Positions 9,330-18,765 of a stretch of DNA of 64,000 bases are shown one piece after another. This DNA comes from an uncultured Arachnia sp. (GTDB taxonomy: Bacteria; Actinomycetota; Actinomycetes; Propionibacteriales; Propionibacteriaceae), in the NCBI GenBank assembly GCA_947493705.1, contig CANLSH010000003.1, positions 183,418 to 247,417 on the forward strand, read 5' to 3'. Every line of letters begins with the position of its first letter. The stretch's first letter is position 1. Position numbers and translations under genes: made by a program. The notes beneath the pieces are model-generated. The model made no database searches. It saw nothing but the letters and a program-made list of their open reading frames with translations, and was not told the DNA's origin.

Positions 9330-9725
9330 ATCGACCTGAGTGGGACGGACGGCATGATCTAACCAAGGAGTGATCTTGTTACCGCTGCGCACCGCCAACC
9401 GGTGACCATCCTGAGATCGACGCCTTACTTTGGCGGCCACCGCGGTGTGGTTGCTGAGAAGACCTGGAACGCCTGCGGGCATCTCTTGAGCGCCGTCACG
9501 GACCATGTGAATCAAGCGGCGATTCGCTGGTGGTGTTTTGGTTGATGTCCCCAATGTCGTGGACTTCCTTGAGCATGGGACAACCTTCCCGAACCAACGT
9601 TTCCAACGCAGGTCCTTTGATCAGACCGTGTTCTGGCTGATCACACCGTGTCTTGGCGTCATCTCTTCCCCGGGAGGGTACGCCACTTGCATGTCACCAC
9701 CACGAGGACCATCATCAGGTTCTGA
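9330..9725. other. Intergenic stretch with a 20-bp-spaced direct repeat; no gene
   Basis: About 396 bases lie between the MFS gene and the leftward channel gene. No frame looks convincingly coding, although a minus-strand frame (about 9400-9554) has a transposase-like patchwork that I cannot assign. The only clear structure is a tandem direct repeat at 9618-9656. The stretch may be the scar of an insertion that brought in the MFS gene. Confidence 0.35.
9618..9656. repeat. Two direct repeats with 20-bp period
   Basis: TGATCAGACCGTGTTCTGG (9618-9636) and TGATCACACCGTGTCTTGG (9638-9656) match at 16 of 19 positions. The period is 20 bases, about two helical turns, so a dimeric regulator could bind both on one face of the DNA. 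It lies just past the 3' end of the channel gene, so it may equally be a remnant. Confidence 0.45.
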
Positions 9726-10433
9726 TCATTGCTCCTGCTCCTCATCTCGAATGCGCTCAACCATCCACGAGGCGAGAGTCGCGGTGACAGTTCCCAGAAT
9801 TGTGATGCCCCCGATCATCAAGCCCACGGCGGCTAGCCGACCGCTGCCAGTCACCGGGAAGTGGTCGCCATACCCAACAGTGGTCATTGTGGTGACGGCC
9901 CACCACATGGCATCGCCAAAAGTCTCGATGTTGGCGCCCGGTGTACCCCGTTCGGCATCCAAGACGGCCAAGGCTCCAACAAATCCAAGCAACGCTGAGC
10001 CGCCAAGGACGTAGGACATCATTCGCCCGCGCAACTTCATCGTTGCTCGGCTGTCCAAGAATCGCAGCATGGTCACGAGGCGCAGAAGCCGTAGAGGTCG
10101 CAGAAGTGGCAAGGCGATCACTGCAAGGTCCAGTAAATGTGATCGGACCCACCGCAGCCGATCCCTGGCAAGCACCAGACGGACCGCGTAATCGACGACG
10201 AAAAACGCCCACACAATCCATGTGGCCACTTCACAAGCAATCACGAATCTTGGTTCGACGTCCGGCCAGATGATGGGGATCGCGTACGCCACGAGGAAAG
10301 TGAAGGCGGCGGCCATGAGAGGAATATCGGTGGCGCGATCCCACTCGGCAATTCTGGAGTTTGAGGTCACAACGGTGGAGCGTAGGGGAAAGCCAACCGG
10401 GTGCGAAGCTGGAGGCGTGTCATCCTTGAGCAT
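9726..10433 (-). CDS. Voltage-gated-type potassium channel (ion transporter family)
   Basis: The 235-residue protein has the six-segment ion-transport layout: hydrophobic segments from about residue 38, an S4-like stretch rich in arginine (LRPLRLLRLVTMLRFL, about 111-126), and a pore with filter TMTTVGYGDHFPVT (about 190), the K+ consensus. It conducts K+ across the cytoplasmic membrane. The ATG at 10433 overlaps head-to-head with the start of the divergent SOUL gene and lacks a ribosome site; a GTG before VTSNSRIAEWD (near 10370) is an alternative that would free a promoter region. Confidence 0.87.
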   Translation of the reverse strand: MLKDDTPPASHPVGFPLRSTVVTSNSRIAEWDRATDIPLMAAAFTFLVAYAIPIIWPDVEPRFVIACEVATWIVWAFFVVDYAVRLVLARDRLRWVRSHLLDLAVIALPLLRPLRLLRLVTMLRFLDSRATMKLRGRMMSYVLGGSALLGFVGALAVLDAERGTPGANIETFGDAMWWAVTTMTTVGYGDHFPVTGSGRLAAVGLMIGGITILGTVTATLASWMVERIRDEEQEQ

Positions 10434-10998
10434 GACGGAAGAGCAGAAGTACGACGTGAAAAGAATGTTCGACGGCTGGGAGATACGGCGGTACCCCGCC
10501 CACCTGGTAGCGGAGGTGGACGTTCACGGCCCGTTTGACGAAGCCGTCAATCGTGGTTTCCGGATCCTTGCTGGGTTCATCTTCGGTGAGAATACGGGCA
10601 GAACCAAGGTGGCGATGACGGCGCCTGTGGTACAGGAGCTAGCTGCCGAGAAGATCTCCATGACCGCCCCTGTCGTGCAGGAATCGGACGGTGATGAACA
10701 CGTGGTGGCATTTGTGATGCCAGCCGAGTACACGATGGAGACGCTCCCTCATCCTACGGACAGCAAGGTACGGATACGGGAGGTACCGGCTTCCCTTGCT
10801 GCAGTCAGACGTTTCAGTGGTCGCTCCTCGGAGGAGAAGTTCGCCGATCAACTTGCAGGACTCCTGAGCCGGCTGCAGGAACATCCGGAGCTCGTGCTGA
10901 TCGGATCGCCGCGCTACGCCCGGTTCGATCCACCGTGGAAGCCGGGCTTTCTTCGCCGCAACGAAGTGATCGTGCCGGTTGAGCCCAAGCGGCCCTGA
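10432..10998 (+). CDS. SOUL heme-binding family protein
   Basis: The 188-residue product shows the SOUL/HBP family pattern: an early YDVKRMFDGWEIRRYPAHLVAEV strand region, a doubled KVAMTAPVVQE / KISMTAPVVQES motif (about 59-80), then FVMPAEYTMETLP. Family members bind heme or tetrapyrroles; the bacterial role is unknown. GGAGG lies 17 bases before ATG 10432, so a TTG six bases upstream could also be the start. The gene is divergent from a K+ channel with overlapping starts, so one of the two starts is probably wrong. Confidence 0.82.
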   Translation: MTEEQKYDVKRMFDGWEIRRYPAHLVAEVDVHGPFDEAVNRGFRILAGFIFGENTGRTKVAMTAPVVQELAAEKISMTAPVVQESDGDEHVVAFVMPAEYTMETLPHPTDSKVRIREVPASLAAVRRFSGRSSEEKFADQLAGLLSRLQEHPELVLIGSPRYARFDPPWKPGFLRRNEVIVPVEPKRP

Positions 10999-11077
10999 AC
11001 TGAGTCGTATTGATGTACGGCTGGGTATCCTCGCGACAACGACACTGCGCCACCATTCAGACACGGGGGAGTCAATC

Positions 11078-11824
11078 ATGAAGCCGAGAAGGTCCTCGGC
11101 AGCTTCGCAAGCAGTGGGTGACGCCGTTGGCACGGTAGTGGGATCCGTGGCGTTGGGCGTGCTGGTCGTGCTGTGGCTGGGTGGAAGCTGGCCGGTACAG
11201 GGCGTCGCAGTTGTTGTGGGATTGGTGGTCCCGGCCGCTGCAGCGGCAAGCATCCTGCGACGGACACCGATGATCTCCACAGGAGCGGACCGAATCACGC
11301 TGTTTCGTGCAGTACTCACAGGCGCGTGCGCCACCGTCGTTGTCCTGTCGTTGTGGAACGTGGTCCCCTTTCGCTCCTGGCCCCTGTTCGTCTTCGCGCT
11401 GCCTGCTGTGGCGTTCGACGCAGTGGATGGCTGGGTGGCGAGACGGCGCGGCAATGCGTCCACCGAGGGCGGGAGGCTGGACATGGAAACGGACGCGATT
11501 CTTCTCATGATCCTGTCGATCCCCCTGGCGCTCAGCGTGGGTCCCTGGGTCCTCGCCATAGGCGCCATGCGCTACCTGTTCTTCGCCGCCGCCACCGTGC
11601 GTCCCGCTCTGGGGCAGCGGCTCAACTTCAGCCAGTTCAGGCGGGTGGTTGCCGGCGTTCAGGGGGTGACGCTGGCGGTCTCGGTGATACCGATGATTCC
11701 AGTGCTGGTCGCCATGATCGCCACCGGGACGGCGCTGCTCCTCCTGACGCTCTCCTTCAGTAGGGACGTCATGACCCTCGAGCGGGCACATCCACGCCAT
11801 TGCCCGGAACAATCCCGCATGTGA
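11078..11824 (+). CDS. CDP-alcohol phosphatidyltransferase family protein
   Basis: A 248-residue integral membrane enzyme with the complete signature D-x2-DG-x2-AR-x8-G-x3-D-x3-D, seen as DAVDGWVARRRGNASTEGG followed by RLDMETD (about 121-146). These enzymes swap CMP in CDP-diacylglycerol (or CDP-inositol) for an alcohol; which alcohol cannot be told from sequence. Hydrophobic segments flank the motif. The start ATG follows GGGGGAG with good spacing. Confidence 0.82.
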   Translation: MKPRRSSAASQAVGDAVGTVVGSVALGVLVVLWLGGSWPVQGVAVVVGLVVPAAAAASILRRTPMISTGADRITLFRAVLTGACATVVVLSLWNVVPFRSWPLFVFALPAVAFDAVDGWVARRRGNASTEGGRLDMETDAILLMILSIPLALSVGPWVLAIGAMRYLFFAAATVRPALGQRLNFSQFRRVVAGVQGVTLAVSVIPMIPVLVAMIATGTALLLLTLSFSRDVMTLERAHPRHCPEQSRM

Positions 11825-11897
11825 AATCACATGATCCTCGGCTCGAAGAGTGATAGAGATGGAGGACCCGGTGGACGACGACGTCGAGGAGGACGAG

Positions 11898-14690
11898 ATG
11901 CAGAACACCTTTGGTGCCAAGGACACGCTGGTGGTGGGTGACGAGAGCTACGAGATTTTTCGCCTGGACGCCGTGGAGGGGTCCGCGAAGCTTCCCTACA
12001 GTTTGAAAATTCTGTTGGAGAACCTTTTGCGCAACGAGGACGGGCGACTCGTCACTCCCGAACAGATTGAAGCAGTCCGGGACTGGGATCCCGATGCCAA
12101 GCACGGCTCCGAGATCCAGTACACGCCAGCGCGAGTGCTTCTGCAGGATTTCACAGGGGTGCCGTGCATCGTTGATCTTGTGGCGATGCGCGATGCCATG
12201 GCAGAGCTCGGCGGTGACCCCCAGAAGATCAACCCGCTCATCCCCTCGGAACTGGTCATCGACCACTCTGTCATCGCCGACGTGTTCGGACGCCCGGATG
12301 CCTTCCTGATCAACGCGGATCTCGAGTTCGAACGCAACCGTGAGCGCTACCAACTTCTGCGTTGGGCGCAGCAGGCCTTCAACGACTACGTGGTGGTTCC
12401 TCCCAACACCGGCATCTGCCACCAGGTGAACCTGGAGTACCTGGCGCGCGTGGTGTTCACCAAGCAGAAGAATGATGTCCTGCAGGCCTACCCGGACACA
12501 TTGGTTGGCACAGACTCCCACACCCCCATGATCAACGGGTTGGGAGTTCTGGGCTGGGGTGTCGGAGGCATCGAGGCGGAAGCAGCCATGCTCGGCCAAC
12601 CCATGAGCATGCTCGTCCCGCCCGTGCTGGGCTTCAAGCTGACGGGCTCCATGAAGGAAGGTGTCACTGCCACTGACCTGGTGCTGACCGTGGCTCAGCG
12701 GCTGCGTGAAGCGGGAGTGGTGGGTAGCTTCGTTGAGTTCTACGGCGACGGTGTCGCGGGGATTCCGCTGGCAAACCGCGCCACACTCGGCAACATGAGC
12801 CCGGAGTACGGGGCGACCTGTGCAATCTTTCCCATTGACGAGGAGACATTGGCGTACCTGCGCTTCACGGGCCGCGACGAGAAGCAGGTGCAGCTCGTGG
12901 AGACCTACGCCAAGGAGCAGGGACTCTGGCACAACCCAGAAAATGAGCCCGTTTACTCCCGCACCGTCGAGCTGGATCTCGGCGATGTGGTGCCCTCGAT
13001 TGCCGGGCCCCGACGTCCGCAGGACCGGATTCCGCTGGCGAAGGCCAAACGCGTGGTGGGTGGACTACTCAACGATCCGACCCGCGACCAGATGGAACTC
13101 GCCGGTCTCGACGATGCGGACGATTCGAGCTTTCCAGCCAGCGATCCCATCTCCTTCGAGGACGAGGCTGCCAACCAGCCGCCCCAGGACTGGGAGGACG
13201 CATCCGAGGACGAACCCTGGCCCTCGGATCCGGTGCCCGTCGAACTGGACGGCGAGAAAACCGAGATCGACAACGGTCACGTGGTGATCGCGGCGATCAC
13301 CAGCTGCACCAACACGTCCAACCCCTCGGTGATGCTCGGCGCCGGACTGCTGGCCAAGAAGGCCGTGGAGAAGGGGTTGAAGAGCAAGCCGTGGGTGAAG
13401 ACGTCGCTGGCACCGGGCTCACGCGTTGTCACAGACTACTTCGAGCGTGCCGGCCTGACGCCCTATCTCAGCGAGCTGGGGTTCGACCTCGTGGGCTACG
13501 GATGCACCACGTGCATCGGCAACTCCGGCCCGCTGATTCCGGAGGTCAGCCGAGCGATCGGTGAGAAGGACCTCTCCGTCAGCGCCGTCCTGAGTGGCAA
13601 CCGAAACTTCGAGGGCCGCATTCACGGCGAGACGCAGATGAACTTCCTCGCATCCCCGCCGCTGGTGGTGGCCTACGCACTGGCCGGCACCATGAACATT
13701 GATCTGCAGACCGACTCACTCGGCACAGGCAGTGACGGTGAACCCGTGTACCTGCGCGACATCTGGCCGAGCAGCGCAGACATCCAGACGTCGATCAATG
13801 AATCGCTGCAAGCCAAGATGTTCGCCGACGGTTACGCCGACGTGTTCGACGGCGACGAGAACTGGACAGGTCTCAATATCGCCGAGGGCGACATGTTCGA
13901 GTGGGCGCCGGAGTCCACATACGTACGCCAGCCCCCGTATTTCGAAGGAATGGAGCCGGAGCCGGAGCCGCTCCGCGACATTCATGACGCTCGCGTTCTG
14001 GCCCTGCTCGGAGACTCCGTCACCACCGACCACATCTCGCCCGCTGGCGCGATTCGTCGCGACTCACCTGCGGGCAAGTACCTCGAAGAGCACGGTGTGG
14101 AACCTGCGAACTTCAATTCCTACGGCTCCCGCCGTGGCAACCACGAGGTGATGATCCGGGGCACCTTCGCCAACGTCCGGCTCCGCAACCAACTGGTACC
14201 CGGGGTGGAGGGTGGCTACACCCGTCACATGCCGAGCGGTGACGAACTCAGTATCTTCGACGCGGCGCAGCGCTACATTGCCGACGACGTGCCCCTGGTG
14301 GTGATCGCCGGCAAGGAGTACGGTTCCGGGTCATCCCGCGACTGGGCTGCCAAGGGCACCCTGCTGCTCGGGGTGCGCGCCGTTCTCGCCGAGTCTTTCG
14401 AACGCATTCATCGCTCCAATCTCATCGGCATGGGCGTACTCCCGCTGCAGTTCCAGGACGGCGACACTGCCGAAAGTCTCCGACTCACTGGCGAGGAGAC
14501 ATTCAGTATCTCCGGGCTGGAGGGCGTCGATGCGGACGGAATCCCGCAAGAGGTACCGGTGACGGTCTCCGGGCCATCGGGGGAATCGACGTTCACCGTC
14601 ACCGTCCGTATCGACACACCCGCTGAGGCGAATTACTACAGCAACGGAGGCATCCTGCATTACGTCCTGCGGCAGTTGCTCAAGGCCTGA
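11898..14690 (+). CDS. acnA: Aconitate hydratase A
   Basis: Aconitase converts citrate to isocitrate in the citric acid cycle. The 930-residue protein has the three cysteines that hold the 4Fe-4S cluster at C470 (TSCTNTS), C536 and C539 ([10 protein letters not shown]), with the same spacing as E. coli AcnA. It also has the C-terminal swivel domain ([19 protein letters not shown], about 803). A long acidic insert around 395-455 (ending [11 protein letters not shown]) is seen in other actinobacterial aconitases. ATG 11898 is preceded by GAGGAGG at five bases and gives the usual [11 protein letters not shown] start. AcnA apo-proteins can act as iron-responsive RNA binders. Confidence 0.95.
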   Translation: MQNTFGAKDTLVVGDESYEIFRLDAVEGSAKLPYSLKILLENLLRNEDGRLVTPEQIEAVRDWDPDAKHGSEIQYTPARVLLQDFTGVPCIVDLVAMRDAMAELGGDPQKINPLIPSELVIDHSVIADVFGRPDAFLINADLEFERNRERYQLLRWAQQAFNDYVVVPPNTGICHQVNLEYLARVVFTKQKNDVLQAYPDTLVGTDSHTPMINGLGVLGWGVGGIEAEAAMLGQPMSMLVPPVLGFKLTGSMKEGVTATDLVLTVAQRLREAGVVGSFVEFYGDGVAGIPLANRATLGNMSPEYGATCAIFPIDEETLAYLRFTGRDEKQVQLVETYAKEQGLWHNPENEPVYSRTVELDLGDVVPSIAGPRRPQDRIPLAKAKRVVGGLLNDPTRDQMELAGLDDADDSSFPASDPISFEDEAANQPPQDWEDASEDEPWPSDPVPVELDGEKTEIDNGHVVIAAITSCTNTSNPSVMLGAGLLAKKAVEKGLKSKPWVKTSLAPGSRVVTDYFERAGLTPYLSELGFDLVGYGCTTCIGNSGPLIPEVSRAIGEKDLSVSAVLSGNRNFEGRIHGETQMNFLASPPLVVAYALAGTMNIDLQTDSLGTGSDGEPVYLRDIWPSSADIQTSINESLQAKMFADGYADVFDGDENWTGLNIAEGDMFEWAPESTYVRQPPYFEGMEPEPEPLRDIHDARVLALLGDSVTTDHISPAGAIRRDSPAGKYLEEHGVEPANFNSYGSRRGNHEVMIRGTFANVRLRNQLVPGVEGGYTRHMPSGDELSIFDAAQRYIADDVPLVVIAGKEYGSGSSRDWAAKGTLLLGVRAVLAESFERIHRSNLIGMGVLPLQFQDGDTAESLRLTGEETFSISGLEGVDADGIPQEVPVTVSGPSGESTFTVTVRIDTPAEANYYSNGGILHYVLRQLLKA

Positions 14691-14728
14691 TCACGGACAA
14701 TCCGGGACGGTTGCCCTGACCAGCTGAT

Positions 14729-15361
14729 TCAGCCGTGAGGTTCCAAGATGCCCATGTTCGTCGCCACGTGGATGGCGCGGGCGCGGCTGTCGACGTCGAG
14801 TTTGGTGAAAATGTGGACCAGGTGACTCTTGACCGTGGCTTCACTGACGAACAGGGTCCTGGCTATCTGCTTGTTCGAGGCGCCGACGGCCAGCTGTTGC
14901 AACACCTCCAGTTCACGATTCGTCAGCTTGGGTGCAGGGTTGCGCATGCCGCGCATGATGCGGCTTGCCAGATCGGGTCCCAGCACCATCTCGCCCCGGG
15001 CAGCGCTACATATGGCGTCGACGATGACCTCCGGCGCCACATCCTTCAACAAGTAGCCAGCGGCGCCCGCCTCGATGGCGCGGAGGATGTCGGAGTCACG
15101 GTCGAACGTGGTGAGTATCAGCACCGATGGCGCAGGATTCAGCCCCCTCAGTGCACCAGTGGTTGCCACACCATCCATTCCGTCACCGAGACGAAGATCA
15201 CAGAGCACCACATCCGGATGGAGATGTCCGCTCAGCACAACAGCCTCTTCTCCGGTGGCGGCCTCACCCACAATCTCGATGCCGGGGCGCGTCCCCAGCA
15301 CTGCACGCAGCCCTGTACGCACCACCGGGTGGTCATCGACAAGCAGTACCGAGACAGTCAT
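14729..15361 (-). CDS. LuxR/NarL-family response regulator
   Basis: A 210-residue response regulator. The receiver domain (1-120) has the acidic pair in LLVDDHP, the phospho-acceptor Asp in VVLCDLRLGDG (about D55) and the conserved Lys in YLLKD. The C-terminal LuxR helix-turn-helix is LTNRELEVLQQLAVGASNKQ followed by IARTLFVSEATVKSHL. Its start codon directly follows the stop of the kinase gene, so the two are co-translated partners, and the MMPL transporter upstream is the obvious candidate target. Confidence 0.93.
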   Translation of the reverse strand: MTVSVLLVDDHPVVRTGLRAVLGTRPGIEIVGEAATGEEAVVLSGHLHPDVVLCDLRLGDGMDGVATTGALRGLNPAPSVLILTTFDRDSDILRAIEAGAAGYLLKDVAPEVIVDAICSAARGEMVLGPDLASRIMRGMRNPAPKLTNRELEVLQQLAVGASNKQIARTLFVSEATVKSHLVHIFTKLDVDSRARAIHVATNMGILEPHG

Positions 15362-16609
15362 TCAACGCTCCTCAACAGTGTTGGCGATGGGCAGATAGCC
15401 GGACAGCGCGGTGCCTTCCCCGGGCGCACTCTCGACGTCCAGTCCACCGCCGCGCTCGCGCAGCCGGTCACGCATGAAAGCCAAGCCATAGCTGGAGGTG
15501 ACGGAGGACGATCGTGCACCCACATCAGAGGGGTCGAAGCCGCGCCCATCGTCGACGACGTCCAATCTGACGGTGTCGTCTGCGTCCAACAGGCTCACCA
15601 CCACCCTCGTGGCTTCAGCGTGCTGCCTGACATTGGCGAGGGCAGACTGTGCGGTGCGAAGTAGTGCCACTTCCTGCGCCGTGGGGAGACGCGGCAGTGT
15701 CGCGTCCACGTGGAGAACGGTGAAAACCCCGGTTTCCTCCTCGAAACGTTGCATCAGACGTTCCAGAGCCATGGCCAGAGCGTTGTCCTGGAGCTCCGAC
15801 GGCGTCAGCTCTGCCACGATGCGGCGCACGTCCACAAGGCTGTCCGCTGCCAGAACTTCTATCTGTTCCAAGGTGCGCGACGAGCTCGGACCTGCAGGTG
15901 CATTCCGCTCTGCGCGCACCAGCAGTGCAATGGAGGACAGGCCCTGGGCAATCGTGTCGTGAATGTCGCGCGAGATGCGTGCTCTTTCTGCGAGGGCTCC
16001 CGAGTGTCGCTGCGTGAGTGCCAGTTCCTCCTGCAGATCAGACATGTCCTGTTGGGCAAGCTGCAGGGATTCGACGAGCAATTCCCGCTCCCGCGCGTCC
16101 CGGCGCAGTTCCAGGTATCCGCGTGACACACCCAGGGCGAAGATACCCCCAATGAGGGGACCGACGATGTTGGCATACGCAGTGGTTCCGCTGTGGAGCA
16201 CCGGTGCCAGGGCGACCACAGCGAAGACGAGCAAGGAGAAGGCAATGGAAACCCAGCGTGCCAAGAGGTGTCCCGCCAGCAGCCAGAGTACGAAAGCGAA
16301 CCACACGAACTCAGCCGAAATGACCACCGAACCCACCCAGATCACGCTCAGACCCACGAGCCAGCCACGGGCAACGGCCTCTCCGAAGTACCCGCGCGGG
16401 ATGAACACGCCCGCGCCGTAGCACAGCAGCAGTGTGACCGCCGGAACGAGAGCGACGATGACGTCGGTACCTTCGGAAACGGCGCGGGCAACCCCGATGA
16501 GGATGAGCGCCACCGCGATCACGTGCTGTCCCACCTGCATGGAGCGCAGTGTCGCGGTGGTCGTGCGTGGACTTCCCCTATCAGCCGATGAGGACGGGTT
16601 CCTCTTCAT
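15362..16609 (-). CDS. Sensor histidine kinase, NarL/DesK class (HisKA_3)
   Basis: The 415-residue kinase has an N-terminal membrane part with about five or six hydrophobic segments (about 25-165), a coiled linker, a HisKA_3 dimerisation domain with the phospho-His in ARISRDIHDTIAQGLSSIAL (about 220), and a HATPase domain (NVRQHAEATRVVVSLL; DDGRGFDPSD; LRERGGGLDVESAPGEGTAL). The short external loops suggest it senses something within or at the membrane, as DesK or LiaS do. ATG 16609 follows GGAGGA by eight bases and lies inside the last 29 bases of the MMPL gene, giving translational coupling. Confidence 0.92.
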   Translation of the reverse strand: MKRNPSSSADRGSPRTTTATLRSMQVGQHVIAVALILIGVARAVSEGTDVIVALVPAVTLLLCYGAGVFIPRGYFGEAVARGWLVGLSVIWVGSVVISAEFVWFAFVLWLLAGHLLARWVSIAFSLLVFAVVALAPVLHSGTTAYANIVGPLIGGIFALGVSRGYLELRRDARERELLVESLQLAQQDMSDLQEELALTQRHSGALAERARISRDIHDTIAQGLSSIALLVRAERNAPAGPSSSRTLEQIEVLAADSLVDVRRIVAELTPSELQDNALAMALERLMQRFEEETGVFTVLHVDATLPRLPTAQEVALLRTAQSALANVRQHAEATRVVVSLLDADDTVRLDVVDDGRGFDPSDVGARSSSVTSSYGLAFMRDRLRERGGGLDVESAPGEGTALSGYLPIANTVEER

Positions 16610-18692
16610 GTACTGGTTCCTCCACTTGGTCAACCCCGGATTCGATGGACCGTGGCCACCACATCGTGTCACCCAGCACTCCGAACAGGGACGGAACGAT
16701 GATGGTGCGCACCACGAGCGTATCCACCAGGACACCGAGCCCCACAATCAGGCCGAGCTGGCCCAGGGTGACCAACGGCAGGACGCCCAGCGCGGCAAAA
16801 ACGGCCGCCAATACGATGCCCGCGCTGGTGATGACGCTGCCAGTATGGGCGACGGCGTTGATCATTCCCTGCCGAGTTCCCACCACGTGTGCTTCGGCGC
16901 GGGCACGGTGCACCAGGAAGATTGTGTAGTCGATGCCCAGTGCCACCAGGAACATGAACGCCAACAGTGGTACTTGCAAATCCAGCGCGTCCTGGTCGAA
17001 GAGTATGCCGCTGAGGAAGGAGCCGGCACCAATGGCCGCTCCAGCGCTGACGAGGTTGACAAGCATCAGCAGCAGCGGTGCAACCAGCGACTGCAACAGC
17101 AACAGCAGCACGATGAAACTCACCGCGAGCACCATCGGGGCAATGACCAGCAGATCCCTGGCGTTGCCGTCGCGGGCGTCCAGGTCTGTGGCCGTCGCAC
17201 CACCCACCAGTGCTTCGGCGCCGGAGATTTTGTGGACGCTCTCGCGAAGATCGGTCACCAGCTCAAGGCTCTCCGGCGTACTGGGTGAATATTCGCCAGT
17301 AACCATGACGCGGGACCATTGCCCATCAGAGGTTTCGCCGGTCACCGCTGCGCGGATGACACCATCCAGGTTCTCGGCGGCATCCGTCACCGACTGTGCC
17401 TGTGCTGATCTGGTCACGACGAGCATGGGTTGCGATTCACCACCGGGGAAGTGCTCGGACAACACCTCCAGACCGGCGGCGGACTCCGAGGCCACACGAA
17501 ACTTCTCCACCTGGCTCAACCCCACCTGCGTGCCGACAAGGCCCGTTGCCATGATCGCGAGCAGAGCGAGCCCGGCCCCTAGACCCACAAGTGGGCGACG
17601 CACCACGTACGCGGCGACGGCGCGCCAATTCCTTCCCTGCTCCATGCCGGGCCCCGGCTTGGGGATGAACGGCCAGAAGACCCTGCGGCCACACACGGCG
17701 AGCACCGGTGGCAGTGCGAACAGCACGGCAGCGAGTGCGATCAGCAGACCGACTGCCGAGGAGATTCCCAGACCTCGGGTGCCCGGAATCACAGCGAATG
17801 CCAGCGTCAGCAACGAGAGGACGACGGTGACATTGGATGCCAGGATGGCTGGCACCGTCTTGCGCCAGGCAGACGCGAGCGCTGCACGGTGGTCATGGGA
17901 GAGCAGCAGTTCCTCGCGGTAGCGAGAAATCAGCAACAGCGCGTAGTTGGTGCCGGCACCGAAGACCAGCACGCTGATGATTCCGGCATCAAACTGCAAC
18001 TCAAGCGCCGTGCCCACGGCGGCGGTCACCTTGTTGGCAATCTGATCAGCGAAGGCCACCACCAGCAGCGGAAGGAGCCAGAGGACGGGGGAGCGGTAGG
18101 TGACGATCAACAGGATCGCCACAATGATGATGGTCACCAGCAGTAATGTGATATTGGCCCCGTCGAAGGACGAGGTGACGTCGGCACCGAAAGCGGGGCC
18201 GCCGGTCACGTGCAGCGTCAGACCGTCCACAGATTGGTCAGCGATGGTGGTCCTCAGATCCTTGACCACTTGGGCCGTCTCTGCGTTGTCCGAACCGACA
18301 GTGATGGGCGTGATCATGACGGCAGCCTGCCCATCCTCGCTCGGCATCGCGCCGGTGGCATCGTGGCCGGTCTGGGCATCCAGCTGCGGCTTCAGTGCGC
18401 TCATCGTGGCCAGGTCCTCGGAGGTCAGCGCCGCACCGTCGGTACGTGAGCCGACGATCAGCACCGACTGCTCGTCGGCGTCAGGAAATTCGGAGAGCAG
18501 CGCTGACGCCTGCGCGGATTCCGAACCGGGCGGCGCGGAGTCATTTCCGGCTGGCGCCGTCGCCGAGTTGAACACGCCGAAGAGGGCGATGAAGACGATG
18601 AGGACTACGGCCAGGGATACCCGGGCTCCTCGTCGTGATGTGAGTTTGTCTGAGAGATGCGTGGGTACGCGGAGTTGTGCCATGTAACCCAT
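16581..18692 (-). CDS. MMPL family RND transporter
   Basis: A 703-residue exporter of the MMPL class. One N-terminal membrane helix is followed by an external domain (about 45-165), then a block of about five helices (165-330, with SVLVFGAGTNYALLLISRYR), a second external domain (about 370-510), and a second helix block (510-680, with FMFLVALGIDYTIFLVHRAR). The GxxxDY proton-relay motif is intact in the second block, but the first has GAGTNY in the equivalent place, so the two halves differ. MMPL proteins export lipids, drugs or metal chelators. It leads an operon with a kinase and regulator and has a palindromic operator just upstream. Confidence 0.9.
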   Translation of the reverse strand: MGYMAQLRVPTHLSDKLTSRRGARVSLAVVLIVFIALFGVFNSATAPAGNDSAPPGSESAQASALLSEFPDADEQSVLIVGSRTDGAALTSEDLATMSALKPQLDAQTGHDATGAMPSEDGQAAVMITPITVGSDNAETAQVVKDLRTTIADQSVDGLTLHVTGGPAFGADVTSSFDGANITLLLVTIIIVAILLIVTYRSPVLWLLPLLVVAFADQIANKVTAAVGTALELQFDAGIISVLVFGAGTNYALLLISRYREELLLSHDHRAALASAWRKTVPAILASNVTVVLSLLTLAFAVIPGTRGLGISSAVGLLIALAAVLFALPPVLAVCGRRVFWPFIPKPGPGMEQGRNWRAVAAYVVRRPLVGLGAGLALLAIMATGLVGTQVGLSQVEKFRVASESAAGLEVLSEHFPGGESQPMLVVTRSAQAQSVTDAAENLDGVIRAAVTGETSDGQWSRVMVTGEYSPSTPESLELVTDLRESVHKISGAEALVGGATATDLDARDGNARDLLVIAPMVLAVSFIVLLLLLQSLVAPLLLMLVNLVSAGAAIGAGSFLSGILFDQDALDLQVPLLAFMFLVALGIDYTIFLVHRARAEAHVVGTRQGMINAVAHTGSVITSAGIVLAAVFAALGVLPLVTLGQLGLIVGLGVLVDTLVVRTIIVPSLFGVLGDTMWWPRSIESGVDQVEEPVHEEEPVLIG

Positions 18693-18729
18693 CCCACCAA
18701 GCAGGTGGGGGTTCAGACATCGCCGAAGC

Positions 18730-18762
18730 GGTTGAACATTGCATCAACCAAATGGTTGATGC
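18730..18762. promoter_or_regulatory. Palindromic operator upstream of the MMPL operon
   Basis: Arms GCATCAACCA (18741-18750) and TGGTTGATGC (18753-18762) form a perfect inverted repeat around AA. A third half-site, GGTTGA (18730-18735), makes a second inverted pair with TCAACC at 18744. The cluster lies 38-70 bases upstream of the MMPL start and past the end of the SulP gene. TetR-family repressors of exporters often use TCAACC/GGTTGA half-sites, but the regulator is not adjacent. It could alternatively serve as a weak hairpin terminator for SulP. Confidence 0.55.
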
Positions 18763-18765
18763 ACG

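Noticed and set aside
11769..12932. 387-codon minus-strand open frame
   Set aside because: Antisense to aconitase; its His/Gln/Arg-rich composition is typical of a shadow of a high-GC gene.
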